Below, one piece after another: positions 13,321 to 25,922 of a stretch of 64,000 nt of DNA. The notes beneath the pieces are model-generated. The model worked only from the letters and a program-made list of their open reading frames with translations, did no database searches and had not been told where the DNA came from. The position numbers and the translations under genes were made by a program. Within the stretch, counting starts at the first letter, position 1. Every line of letters starts with the position of its first letter. The DNA comes from Dermatophagoides farinae (taxonomy: Eukaryota > Arthropoda > Arachnida > Sarcoptiformes > Pyroglyphidae): positions 4,099,001-4,163,000 of the forward strand of contig NC_134684.1 of NCBI RefSeq assembly GCF_024713945.1. The letters are read 5' to 3'.

Positions 13321-13430
13321 AAAAATGTCGTTTTTTTATACATTATTGATTTTTTTCTTTGAAAAAGTTACAAATAAACAAAGCTAATTATTAAGGAAAT
13401 TATACAGGTCGAATCGAATTTCTTGTTGAA
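13321..13430. terminator. Tail-to-tail 3' ends MCCC2 / COA3
   Basis: Only 110 bp separate the two stop codons. AATAAA at 13373-13378 serves MCCC2. The two 3' UTRs probably overlap in antisense, because COA3 needs its own cleavage site inside or beyond this gap. Confidence 0.55.
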
Positions 13431-13742
13431 TTATTTTTTAACATTATCGGTCGGTTCCTCAAGTTCATCGAGAAATTTTTCCTGTTTTACGGTCATTATC
13501 GTATATAAATCTGGAATGAAAAATTATTTTGATTTCGTCAATTACCAAAATAAATCATGCTTACAAATAGAACCAACAACGGCAGCCATAAATGCACCGG
13601 ATAAACGATTTCGCATTCGAATAGCATTCACTTTGCCTAGTTTTTGTTGTTGCATCATTTGTGCTTTACGTATGAAGGTTTGCTGTAATTCATCAATCGG
13701 TGGTTCGTTTTTCATTTTTGATGATTGTTGATTATTGGACAT
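13431..13742 (-). CDS. COA3: Cytochrome c oxidase assembly factor 3 (CCDC56-like)
   Basis: Two minus-strand exons (13742-13565, 13510-13431) with a 54-nt intron give 85 aa. A charged N-terminal matrix segment leads into one TM helix (about residues 47-67, SGAFMAAVVGSIYLYTIMTV), directly followed by the family's most conserved block KQEKFLDELEE (human COA3 has QERFLDELED). COA3 sits in the inner mitochondrial membrane and stabilises newly made COX1 during complex IV assembly. The small size (human 106 aa) and intron position inside the TM region are consistent. It is divergent from RPS11. Confidence 0.9.
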
Positions 13743-13857
13743 TTTTTTCTGGTTAACAATAAAATTTCGATGATATAACAAATAACAAAATAATATTCAA
13801 ATCACATGTGATGAAATGACGGTCAAGATGTTTACGAATAACCCGAATAATCATTAT

Positions 13858-13868
13858 GGCGCCATCTA
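13858..13868 (-). promoter_or_regulatory. CTCF/YY1-like site (TAGATGGCGCC)
   Basis: The minus-strand reading TAGATGGCGCC fits the fly CTCF core YAGRKGGCGCY and also contains the YY1/Pho core ATGGC. It lies in the COA3/RPS11 divergent promoter. Binding is inference. Confidence 0.4.
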
Positions 13869-13978
13869 TTGAATTTTAAATCATTGGAAACGTTGTTTAT
13901 GAATTGCAATTAACATGCTCACACTCGTTCTCGAGCACTCTGTTTTTTTTTCACACAAAAAACAAGCAAGCCAAAAAA

Positions 13979-13991
13979 CTTCCTTTTTCCC
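13979..13991 (+). promoter_or_regulatory. TOP-like element of RPS11
   Basis: CTTCCTTTTTCCC is a cytosine followed by uninterrupted pyrimidines about 105 bp before the ATG. This is the form of 5'-terminal oligopyrimidine motifs that begin ribosomal-protein mRNAs. A near-identical element precedes RPL37. The start site itself is not visible from sequence. Confidence 0.45.
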
Positions 13992-14095
13992 GTCAACGTG
14001 TGTTCTGTTCATCATTTTCGCTTCAACGTTGAATTGTTTTTTTTTTTGGTTTTTTTTCGAAATTTTTTTAAAAATTCTTAAAAACTTTAACCAAC

Positions 14096-14939
<844 letters not shown>

Positions 14940-15073
14940 TACCAACAATTCATACACACAAACAAACACACATGAAAAACATTTTTGACTATTGAAAAAT
15001 GTAATAAAAAAAAAATTTCATTTTTTTGCAACCAAAAAAAAAATTGTTGTTTATTAATTTCATTCCCAGATAA

Positions 15074-15086
15074 TAGAGGGCGCGCC
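15074..15086 (+). promoter_or_regulatory. GC-rich CTCF-like site downstream of RPS11
   Basis: TAGAGGGCGCGCC matches YAGRKGGCGCY at all but the last position and contains the palindrome GGCGCGCC. It sits about 135 bp past the RPS11 stop codon. Together with the site at 13858 it brackets the gene. Function is inferred. Confidence 0.35.
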
Positions 15087-16685
15087 ACGCTGACAGAAAT
15101 GAAAATGACAAGAATTTTCAGACAAGTCTTTTTTTTATTTTAGTTTTATAAAAGTGAACCATTTTCCATTTAGAACCAAACTTTTTTTTAAAGTTTAACT
15201 ATTCGACATTTGAATCGTTATTTGAATGTGTCATATTGAATTATTGTCAACTTTGGTTATTATCATCATCATCATCATCAAAACACCGTACAAAATCACA
15301 AATGGATCATGTCGACATTAACAGTATTTTTTTCAACAATTATTTTTGCATGTCACAGATATACAATATAAAATACAATAAAATATGATGATAATTGGAA
15401 AGTAGAATTAAAATAAAATAAAATTTAAATGTCAAATCGAATAATAAACAAACTGTCAAACTAATCAGGAAATGTACCATATTGATTGTGTTGAATAATA
15501 ATAATAAAAAAAAAAAAATTCCATGGAAAAAAAATCAACGGAAATGGTAGCCCAGGACCGACCGGTAGGTTGACATATTCAATAACTAAATAAATAAAAA
15601 AACGATCGCGACGGGACAGAAAAAAATTTTTCTGAATAAAAATTTACGATATTTCTTTGATGTGTGTGTGTGAGTGTATAGTACACTTTGACATTTATAG
15701 AGAATACGAGAATCACAATTTTCGTTCCATAATGATGGAACGTGCGTATACACACACACGAACAAACAAACAAACATAAAACGCCTACGTAATTCGCAAA
15801 GTTCCATCAATGAAAAATTCTGATCACACACATACATACAAAAGCCTTTAGTGTTTTTGTTTTTCTGATGACGTAATTCATCGAACATAGTATTCACGTC
15901 AACTCCCTTATTTCTTTATTTTATTTTGATGAAGGGGGTGGTGGGAAGGGTGTCCAAATTTTGTCTACAACTATCCAGATTCGTATTAGCATCAACATAT
16001 TTGATTGATTAAAACCACCTTTTCGACGTCATCAAAAACATAAGTGGTTCAGTGATTCATTGCTGTGTGTGTGTGTATTTGTGTGTGCTATACAACACAT
16101 CCGAAGAATTCTGGATCAAAATGATAAAAATAACGGATAATAATAAGGCGGTGGCATTCGATTAATACGACGAGCCAGAAAATAAAAATTTTTTTTTTCG
16201 AATAAATAAAATTCATTGAAACAACTACAATATAAAAGGATCCATGACGAGAAAAAAAACGAGACGTGGAAGAACTATTCGTTCCGTGTTTGTGTTCGTT
16301 TGTGTTTGTTTGTTTGTGTGTATGTGTGTGCCTTCGAATTGTAGTAGCATACACGAAAATAAAATCATATCTTCATCATTAGATAGCAGTATTGAATAAT
16401 GTTAACGATGTTATGATGATATGGAGGTGAAGTAGCAAAATGAAATATTGCATCCAAATATGCAAACATCTGACATCCACACATTAACTTGACAATCAAC
16501 AATCGAAGGATCTAGCTGGCTCATTCAATTGATATTACGGGATTGAAAGAGAGAGAGAAAAAAAAAGATAGAGCGCGCGCGTTATACCAATTTTTTTCAC
16601 TGTAAGTAACGACGGATACCAATTTTTTTTTCTTTCTTTCTTTTAGTAAGGGTGCCACGTCAACAACAACAACAACAACTGTATA

Positions 16686-16714
16686 TCATCATCATCATCA
16701 TCATCATCACCATC
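16686..16714. repeat. (CAT)n microsatellite
   Basis: Tandem CAT triplets. A second run lies about 20 bp downstream (near 16732-16751), with (CAA)n just upstream (near 16661-16679). Confidence 0.8.
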
Positions 16715-18372
16715 ATATTGCCATTGCCAACATCATCATCATCATCATCATTCAACCATTCATAATAATAATAATAAAAACCAGCAACCAGTATCCCGAA
16801 TCCGCTCCAACACATACAACAACAAAAATGAAACATTGAGAGTGTGTTTATTGTATGTGTGTGTGTGTGTGTATCCGGAGTATGTGTGATGGTGGTATAG
16901 CTAGTTCCATGGATTTTCTATTTTTCGTTATATGAATGTTGTATATGATAATGTAGCCATGTCAGTGTTGTTGGTTGATTTGGTTTGTTATGTGTATGAT
17001 GATGATATGATTTGAGGCCGCTTGATACAACCATATACATAACACACGCAACATCAAATCCTAGCTTGTTTTTATTGTTGTTGATTTTTTAGCAATTCAA
17101 TGTTTTTCATTGCTTTTATGAAAAAAAATATTGGATATTTGGATGGCCATCATCATCATCACCACCATCAACATACTCAATAATTTGGTTCAATTTAGTT
17201 TGTGTTGGTCATTCATTATTCCATGATCGTTTTTAATGTTTTTTTTTTTGTTGATGTTATGTTATTATTATCATCATAATATTTTGTTTGATTTCATGAA
17301 ATTTCAATTCTAATTTGTTTTTTTCGATGTTGATTTCAATCTACCAATGAATTGTGTGTATAATTCAATCATCAAATTAATTAATGACAATCATTTGTTG
17401 ATCAATCATATGTTTAGTATTGGTTTTCATCAACAATTTTTTTTCCATAAAAAAAAATCCAATCATCATCGACATTTGAAAACAAAATTCCATGAATTTT
17501 TTAGGCTGCCAAACACCTATAACTACTCCTACACGCTACCATCATTATCATCACCATTTTAATGAATTCGTGATACATTATCAAGTGTTTAGGTGGAAAT
17601 TTTGTTTTTTGTTTTTTGACAAACATATTCCACATATGAAAAATCGAATCAACACGCCGTAATAAATGTTTTAATATTTTTACCATTTTGACGATAGCAA
17701 AAACGACGACGACGATGAAAAAATTTCAAATATCTCAACAAACAAAAAAAAAATTCGACAAAGAACAACAACGACTTGAGATGAGAGAGCAAAAGGCCTG
17801 AAACTGAAGAAAAACTCGGCCAATCAAGATCGCCATCAAATAACAAGAGAGACAGGTAGATAGATAGATAGAAAGAAAGAGAGAGACATCATAAAAATAT
17901 TTTGGCTCATTCCAAACGTTTAAAGAAATGTAAAAAAAAAATTGTTGCCCCATCATTCACAAAAGACTTGATTTTTCAATCTGGACAACATTCTTTATTC
18001 AATCATTCATTTTTTTCCTGTGCATGACAATTGCCCATTGACCATTCAACAACAACAACAACATCGATGGTCACCAGTGGTTTTTTGTATGTCGTGTTAT
18101 GTGTGCAACAGCTGTTTAACCTGTAAAATTTAAAGTTCTCTATTTCTATGTTCTTTCTGTAAAATATGTTGACACCTTGTGTATTATACGTTTATGGTGC
18201 TTGATGATCTACCTATATATTCAATTATATTATATAAAAATAAAAAATATATCTGGGATATGATCTGAAATTCAAACAAGAAAAGTAAAGATTCCCGCTT
18301 GTTTTTTTCTATATTGTTCATTTTTTTTGGCCTTAATTGTTGAATGAATCGTCTTGTCCCATACACAAAAAA

Positions 18373-18389
18373 ACACACACACACACACA
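18373..18389. repeat. (CA)n microsatellite
   Basis: Short CA dinucleotide array, one of several in this interval (others near 18687-18702). Confidence 0.8.
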
Positions 18390-19036
18390 GCGAGAACTTG
18401 TTTTCTTGTTTGTTTCAAATTTTTTTTATTATTTGTGTTGCATTTCGTTTTTTTTTCGTTGTTATTTTCAATAATAATAATAATCTCAACATCATCATCT
18501 TTGCTTGTGTTTGATTCTTATGTGTGTTGTTTTACTTTTCAAATAAAAAAAAATGAATGTCTATACACTCAACAATAACAACAACAACAACAACAACGAC
18601 TTGGCAACAATGGGAAAATAATTTTTCTTCAAAGTTCTTTATGATGATGACGATTATTATAATCCTATAGATTGATCGGCATCAAACACACACACACACA
18701 CATACATACACAGCAAATCACATGATGATGTATTATAATCATTGTGGATTATAATCATCTAAATCACGTCCATATCCTTCTGTTTCATCGTCCAAAAAGA
18801 TAAAGAGAGAGAGAGAGAGATTATGTTTAATGTTGTGTTTTTCAGAAAATTCCCGAACAATGATCCAAGATTTTTTTTTTGGTCTTTAAAAACGACTATT
18901 TAATCATTCCGTTGATGACACATTAATTTACATTGAAAACAATTACAGCTTAATCAATTTGTTACCAAACAGTACAAAGAAAAAAACTTTGATCAAATAG
19001 CCGCTATTATATATTTAATATATTGACAATTTTACA

Positions 19037-22000
19037 ATGATGTTGAATTCGGCTACAGCCACAGCCAATCATCCATTTCCTGGTCCACCACATTTTGTTG
19101 ATTTACACGTCAATCCAGGTAAGTGTATTATGACATTGTTTTTTTCCTCGTTGTGAACATTGAACAAAAACCGATAATAAAAATTTTCTGCCATGTTCGA
19201 CCTCGATCTATCCATAATAGAAAAAAAATTTCAAGCAGAATATTAAAATCAAAAAACTTAAGCGAATTGACAAGTTGTGTCAGTGTTCGTTTCTCTTAGC
19301 CCATTGATTTGTATCTTTATTTTCTGAGCGATTTATATCTGTTCTATCAAATTGTTCCAAACAAAAAAAAAGAAAAACTTTTAGTTGTCACGGCCTGATA
19401 ACATATAAAATTGGATTTTTTTTTATTACAAAGTTTTAATTTAAAATTTCAATTTAATTACATTTGTTTCATTTTTCACTTATTCAATCGACAGGTGAAT
19501 CCGTATCCATACAGTTCATCGATGGCAACGAAACAGTGTTACGTGGACCAACAACAATCAAAATGATTTCTCAACATGCCTTTCCACCAATGCCAATGCC
19601 TGTTCAGGTTTGTTTAATGCGATTATACATCATCATCAATGATTATTATTATTATTTTTAATTTATTCATTTAAAACGATCAACTCTTCTTGATGTTTTC
19701 TATTCATTCATTTATTATATATTGCTATTTAATATTTAAATTTATTTATGATTCAAGGTTCCGCCTGGTCATATGATACAGCAAATCGTAGATGAACATG
19801 GAACATTGAAGCATATCATATTGTCTGCATTGACAACAGCCGTTTCAGCAACAGGAACGGCAAATAATGGTGGTGGCGGTTCCAATGGTGGTACGTCGGC
19901 TGGAACAGCCACACCATCATCAGCATCGAATACTGCATCTGCTACTTCGGCATTCATATCAAATCCAGTAGCAGCCGCATCTCATCATCAACAGCAAACA
20001 CCACCACAGCCACATCCATTTTGTTGTTGTTGTACACAAACATGTGTGACATCACCATCACAGGCCGGTTTACCGCAACCAGCTGCCGCCATTGTTGTGG
20101 GTCCAAATCAAATAATTCCACAAGGGCCACCACCACCGGTAGCCGTTTTTCCTGCTGTACCACCACCACCTTTAAGCCATTCACCTGCCACATCTATGGC
20201 TGGTAGTGTTGGACCATATGGCCCACCGCCAACAGTAGCAGCCGTCATGAATTCAAGATCATCCACGATAAGTGGTCGATCTGGTGGTGGACAACGATCA
20301 TCGACAAATAATACTACATCTACAACCGGACATCGGAATTTTTCATCGCCAAATAAACATAGATCCACATCATCGTCAACATCGGCATCAACAACGACGA
20401 CAAATTATAACCACAATAATAATAATCAATCAACGCAATCGGCTAATGTGAATTATTTTATGACGAACAATAATAATAATATTGGAACAGCGAATCATCA
20501 TCATAATAAAGATGGTAATTATAATCGACGAACACCACCATCATCAAATACGGCAGCAACGATAGCACCAACATCATCATCATCATCCGCTTCATCATCA
20601 TCATCATCGAACTCCCGTTATTCAAAATCATCATCATCAGCATCGACTGTTGTTGTTGCTGCTGCTGCTACTGCTGCTGCCTCAGCATCAACAACGGCAA
20701 CAACAGCTACCGGACCTGATAACATCATAATGATGTCCAAATATAATAATAATAATAATAATCGTTACCAAAGTGGAAGTGCAATGTATCAATATGATCG
20801 GTCATCGACGATTTATGATCATCATTATCATCATCCTGTGACGGCCAACAACAATAACAATAATGAAATTGTTATCCACAATGGAAAATATATGACCAAC
20901 AATAATAACAAATACAATTCCAATGATTATTCCTCTTCCAATAACAACCATATTTCATCATCAACCTTGGATCAAACGATTGATAATAATAATTATTATC
21001 ATAATCATCATAATAATCAACAACAACAGCATCATAATTTAAATAAGTATTATCATCATCACAATCATTCGCAACATTATCAACAGAATGATCATTATCA
21101 TCATCCGACGCATCATTTTGTTTCAAGAAAAAAATTACCCCTAAATTCTACAACAAATTCCATTCATTCACCAAGACGATTACTATCTGAAGTGAATAAA
21201 GATAGTGGCCACACTAGCAAAAATAATAATACCGGTGGAATTAAAGTTTTACCAAATATTTCCTATCTTGAAATAGGTCATAATGGTGGTATTGAACATT
21301 TCGAACAAAAAAGTGATCAACAACAACAACAATTGCAATCAATGGATGAAAAGGTCTCAGCAAGATCATCAAGTACAAACGATTGTGATTCGATCCGGAA
21401 ACAAAGTAAAAAATTTAGCCTAGATAGTCGATCCAAAGTGACACTTTTATCATCATCAGGATCAAACAAAACTGCCAATCTGACATCGATGAATCAATCA
21501 ATATCGTCAGCAAAAAATAGTGATGAACGTTGCTCGTTGAACAACAACACTGCTAAAAATATCTGTGACCAAAATGTCCAAGTTCCAATTATTAAACAGC
21601 AAAGTAATCGAAAAACATTGGCCGCTGTCGATGAGAATGCCAACGATTTGATATCGAAAGAACAAACGAAATGCCAACAGGAAAGCAAATTGGCCAATAG
21701 TAATAATAATCAACAGCCAATCATCGTATTGGATGATGATGATAATGATAATGATCATAATCATAGTGATATTTTGTTACATGATCCTTCGGATAATGGT
21801 AAACTATCATCACCATCATCTGAAAGTGCAAAAACATCTAAAATGATGGCAGTGGTCGATGATTCAAAAGATAAACAGCAGTCATCATCTAATGATGAAG
21901 AATGTATTGAATCAAAATCCTCGAATCATCATCATCAAACAAGTGATAATAAATCGATTATAGCAAACGGTCGTATCAACAATATGGCAACAAAATTATT

Positions 22001-22916
22001 ATCAGAAAATCATCATAGTCATAATATAGTCGATTCAGCATCCGATACACATGGTGAATCGGATAAGACTGAATCCGAGTCGGATGAATCAACATCGATG
22101 ACTAATCAACGTTGTGATTGGGAACAGCAGCAACAACAATCAAATATAAATCAAACAGCTAAAAGCGATAATGTTTCCACACCATCTCGTTCACCTAAAC
22201 ATTTGTTGCCGAAAAAAGAAGCGCTAACATTAACATGTTCGAATGTAACATCTACATCGGTTCGATTAAAATGGCATTTCAGCAATCCGAATGAACAGCA
22301 ATATCAACAAGGTGGTACTGAACAGCAAACTAAACGCAATTATATAGTCGATATGTTATTGACAAATAATCATAATCAATCATCAACAAATGATGATGCT
22401 ACAAATACAATGTCCCCTACCACCACTAGCACAAAAATGGTACATCAAGGTCCAAATACAAGCTATAAAGTTACCCATCTACAATCACAACAGGAGTATA
22501 CATTCCGTGTAAGAACATCAACTGAAACCTGTTGGTTAGTATCAAATTGTTTAACCATTGTAACACCGGAATCGACACCATCATTTAATAATCGCCATCG
22601 GAATCGAAATAATAGTAAACAATTACATCATCACCATAATCATTCATCAACAATGACATGCGCATCACCATCATCACAGCAGCAACAACAACAACTTGTT
22701 TATCATCAAAATCAGTTGATCAATACGCATCATGATCAAAAACATCATACAAATAAATCACAATTGATTGCATCGGCATCCGATTTGTTACTGAATCCAA
22801 CCAATGTCATATTATCAGCCGATCAAGGATATGCCATTATATTAGTTGTTGTATTTACAATCATTTCATTGATTGTTGCCGTATTGATCAATCATTTATT
22901 GGCCAATCATTGGTAA
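19037..22916 (+). CDS. FNDC3-like membrane protein with a single visible FN3 domain
   Basis: Three exons (19037-19118, 19495-19607, 19758-22916) join in frame to about 1117 aa. The N-terminus (residues 20-90; HVNPGESVSIQFIDG, VLRGPTTIKM, VPPGHMIQQIVDEHGTLKHI) matches the conserved N-terminal block of vertebrate FNDC3A/B. The C-terminus has one fibronectin type III domain (about 886-1003; LTLTCSNVTSTSVRLKWHF and TSYKVTHLQSQQEYTFRVRT) and a C-terminal TM anchor (about 1090-1112) with a very short tail, again as in FNDC3. Vertebrate FNDC3 has nine FN3 domains. Here roughly 790 residues between the ends are low complexity: poly-Asn, Ser, His, Gln and Thr, plus Pro-rich and acidic parts. FNDC3 proteins are tail-anchored ER/Golgi-associated and linked to adhesion and spermatogenesis. 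Orthology is likely from the two ends; loss or dispersal of the other FN3 domains is inferred. The last exon is one uninterrupted 3.16-kb frame, which argues against decay. Confidence 0.85.
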
Positions 22917-24401
22917 AATTCATTCGGTTCATTTTTTTTTTATTCATTGACTGACGTAATTGCCACTCAATCAACTAATTCACAACTTATTCAAAATATA
23001 AATACACACACACAAACACACAATACAAAGTATGGTGACTGAAAATTTTGTTAATTTGACTTGAATTTTTGCAACGTAATGTTCAATACAATCATTCAAT
23101 CTATATAGCATATCTATACCTGAAACAAAATATCTGTCAATTTGGAAAAAAATCATCAAGCTACAAATTTTTTTTATATTAATCTGATTCGATTTGTTGT
23201 TGTTGTTGTAGTTGTAATTCGCACTGAATATGACGGATAACACACAATCCAAATCAATTATTCAATCGATTCAAATCTTCAATTTGATTTTTTTTTCATC
23301 TGATTTGCACACATTTGTGTTATAGAAACAATTGTTAATTGAATTCAACGCACACAATCAACAATGTGGCTGAAACACAACAAATATGATGTCTCAATGT
23401 TGATCCGAGGTAGATTTTAAAATATATCAATTCAAGTCAACCACCATGATCATATATTTTTTTCTCTTTTTTCAATATTTAAAAAAAAAATTTTAATGAC
23501 CATTATAATTTCTGGTGATTATCCAATGAAGAATCCTGTGAATAATCTGTGAATTTGTTTTTCTCTTTTTTCTCATGATAAAAAAAAACTTGCATACACA
23601 CACACACAAACACACACACTATATATGACTGTTGATTAATTGATTGATTGAACTCTTTTTTTTTGCTTTAATTTCAATTTTTTGGTTTTATTTGTTTCAA
23701 AGATTTTTCTCTTTCTCTTTTTGTAACTGATGACTGATCATTGCATGTGTGCATATTTTTTTTTCTTTTTGATGATGTGATCAATTTTCAATCTGGCTTT
23801 TTTTTTCTTTCCATGTGGATCAAATCAAGATCAATCAAACACAAACACAAACACACACACAAACAATGAATGAATGAATTGAATTATTTTTTATTTTCAA
23901 ATTAGATGAGACAACAACAACAACAAAAAATTTTTCTATCTTTTTTATTGATGAATTTTGTAATTTTTTCTAAACAAATCAATTTCTTATTTAATGACAA
24001 AAAAAAAATGTTAATCCATAATCGATGAGAGTAATGAATTTGAATTCATTTTTTTTCATCTTCTTTTTTTTTGTTATTATGATTACAAATGATTATATGT
24101 TGAATACATTGTTTTTTCTCCCTATTCCTATTTTTTTTCTGCTCTGCTCCAAATGAAATGAATGGTGGTCAACATTAAACATTACACCAAGAGTACTAAT
24201 GAATTGAATCATTGATTTTTTTTTTGTTTTGTTTTGAAACTACAACAACAACAAAATAATAATATTCGAGTACAATGTAAAAACAAAAACAAAAAATGAA
24301 AATTATTTATACAATTTTTTTTTGGATATAAATAAAAAATTATCATTGATAATTTGTGTGTGTGTGTCTGTGGTGTGAATGTGTGGTAATAATTTTTTTT
24401 T
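22917..24401. other. 3' interval between the FNDC3-like gene and PAQR4
   Basis: Convergent spacer of 1.5 kb that must contain both 3' UTRs. It is AT-rich with (CA)n runs (near 23598-23618 and 23840-23862) and (CAA)n. No coding exon or structured RNA was recognised. Confidence 0.6.
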
Positions 24402-25391
24402 CTAGATGAAAAATTCGATATCATCAATAAATGACCAATGCATATGAATACCACCCAATACGACCAAACAATGCATTATATTATGGCTATTTAGGAAGTA
24501 ATCAAATTTTCCTGGAAAAAATCTTTCCGGTATCCGTGTTACAGCAATGATTGCACCAATTATTGGCCATATTTCTTGTCCAATTACATGTTGATTTTTT
24601 GATATGATCGTTATTATTGATGATATTTGATTGTTTGTGTTGTTATCGTTAACAAAATGACTTGGATGGTTGTGATAATGATGAGGGTGCTTAACATTGT
24701 ATTGATGTGTTTGTATACGAACTATAAAACATATTACCCGTATTGTAACAAGTAATGCAAAACTAGCTGGTCGTTGCCATGCTTTTGATGCTGTTAGACC
24801 TTTGTATAGAGCAAATATGCTGATCATCAAATATATAATGACCGATTGATAGCGTATCGATTCATCAAACATTATAAATGAAGCCTGAATAGTAGTCAAT
24901 GCACCGAATGTTTGCGTGATCCAAATGCCTAACATGTCTACTTTAAGTAGATGACGATAAATTTTCGATCCACAATGATGATTCATAAATATGTGATAAC
25001 ACAATGAACCGATCCATGATGATAGACAGCTGATTAGATGAAAATATGTTAGATATGAACGGAATAGATGCGGGCCAAACATGGTATGATAATTGAATAC
25101 AATATATACGATTGGTATTACATGTGTCATAATATTGACCGTTTCATTATGAATTAGGCACACAGATTGAACACATTCTATTGTCGATAGATTTGGTGAA
25201 CGATAGCCAGTCAATATCCATTGATTAAAACGAAGATATTCAGGCATTTGATTTAATCCATAACGATAATGACCACGTTTGATAGTCTGTTTGTCCGATT
25301 TTTGTCGTTGACGATTATATCGATCATGGTGATTGGAAAAAAACAAATCTGACCACCATTTATAGGGCCTTATCAATTGAAGGCACAGCAT
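24402..25391 (-). CDS. PAQR4: Progestin and adipoQ receptor family member 4-like
   Basis: A single-exon, 329-aa, seven-TM protein of the PAQR/hemolysin-III superfamily. It is closest to PAQR4 by LRFNQWILTGYRSPNLS (53-69), the HNETVNIMTH block (81-90), the LCYHIFMNHHCGSKIY segment (130-145) and RIPERFFPGKFDYFLNSHNI (286-305). The putative zinc/ceramidase-like residues are present: Ser in the third block, H133, D152 and the C-terminal H303-xxx-H307. PAQR4 is a Golgi/ER protein linked to ceramide handling. An insertion at about 228-245 (THQYNVKHPHHYHNHPSHF) is His-rich and lies in a predicted loop. The ATG was chosen as the only in-frame start before the conserved N-terminal block. It lies 531 bp downstream of KDM4 on the same strand. 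Confidence 0.88.
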   Translation of the reverse strand: MLCLQLIRPYKWWSDLFFSNHHDRYNRQRQKSDKQTIKRGHYRYGLNQMPEYLRFNQWILTGYRSPNLSTIECVQSVCLIHNETVNIMTHVIPIVYIVFNYHTMFGPHLFRSYLTYFHLISCLSSWIGSLCYHIFMNHHCGSKIYRHLLKVDMLGIWITQTFGALTTIQASFIMFDESIRYQSVIIYLMISIFALYKGLTASKAWQRPASFALLVTIRVICFIVRIQTHQYNVKHPHHYHNHPSHFVNDNNTNNQISSIITIISKNQHVIGQEIWPIIGAIIAVTRIPERFFPGKFDYFLNSHNIMHCLVVLGGIHMHWSFIDDIEFFI

Positions 25392-25922
25392 TTTTTCATC
25401 ACCAAATTTGACTTTTGCTAATCACTCATCGTATATGATGATAAGTTATAATGCCTCGAATGGATCAACCGACCTCCAAACAAACAAACAAACAAACCAA
25501 CACAAGAATCAATACGCATGGCAATTATCAGAATGAATCCATAGAATGTTTCATTAGTGAATCCATTTTCATTGTTAAACCGAATGGAATTGACCGTCAT
25601 TTGGGGATTTACTCTTTTTTTTCATAAAAAAAATTTATTCAGCAATTAAGAAATGAATATATTGACATAATGATGATGATCTTTATAGGAAAAGGCAAAA
25701 TTTTTTTTTGTTTTTTTTAAATTATAAATTGCAAAAAAATATACGAATGCACAAACACACATAAAATAAATATTCCTAAAATGAATGGTATAAGATTATG
25801 ATGATATTCACTGAAAAAATGAATTCGAAAAAAAGGTCGATAGACAAATTTGGTGTGTGTGTGTAGTTAATTATCTTAGCTAGTAGAATTGACAAGTTTC
25901 TTTTCAAATTCGGCAATTTTGG
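25392..25922. other. Spacer between KDM4 and PAQR4 (both minus strand)
   Basis: It contains the KDM4 3' UTR, with a minus-strand AATAAA (read as TTTATT at 25634-25639), and the PAQR4 promoter and 5' UTR. A (CAAA)n run near 25480-25497 lies close to the PAQR4 start. Confidence 0.55.

Larger units (their letters stand above)
13743..14095. promoter_or_regulatory. Bidirectional promoter COA3 / RPS11
   Basis: A 353-bp interval between divergent start codons. It contains GGCGCCATCTA (13858-13868; reverse TAGATGGCGCC) and a pyrimidine-rich TOP-like element at 13979-13991 on the RPS11 strand. Long T runs precede the RPS11 ATG. Confidence 0.65.
14940..19036. other. Long non-coding interval RPS11 to FNDC3-like gene
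   Basis: About 4.1 kb with no supportable coding exon. It holds the RPS11 3' UTR, a GC-rich island GAGGGCGCGCCACGC (15076-15090) in otherwise AT-rich DNA, AT-rich sequence to about 15.6 kb, and many (CAT)n, (CA)n and (CAA)n tracts. The right part probably includes the promoter, 5' UTR and possible leader introns of the gene at 19037. Confidence 0.6.

Noticed and set aside
16686-16714. CAT-repeat arrays as functional protein-coding His/Met tracts
   Set aside because: Outside the supported exons these repeats lie in frames without flanking coding sequence; they are ordinary microsatellites.
19769-19957. Minus-strand frames over the FNDC3-like exon
   Set aside because: They mirror trinucleotide-rich coding sequence on the plus strand and encode Val/Pro/Asp repeats with no domains.
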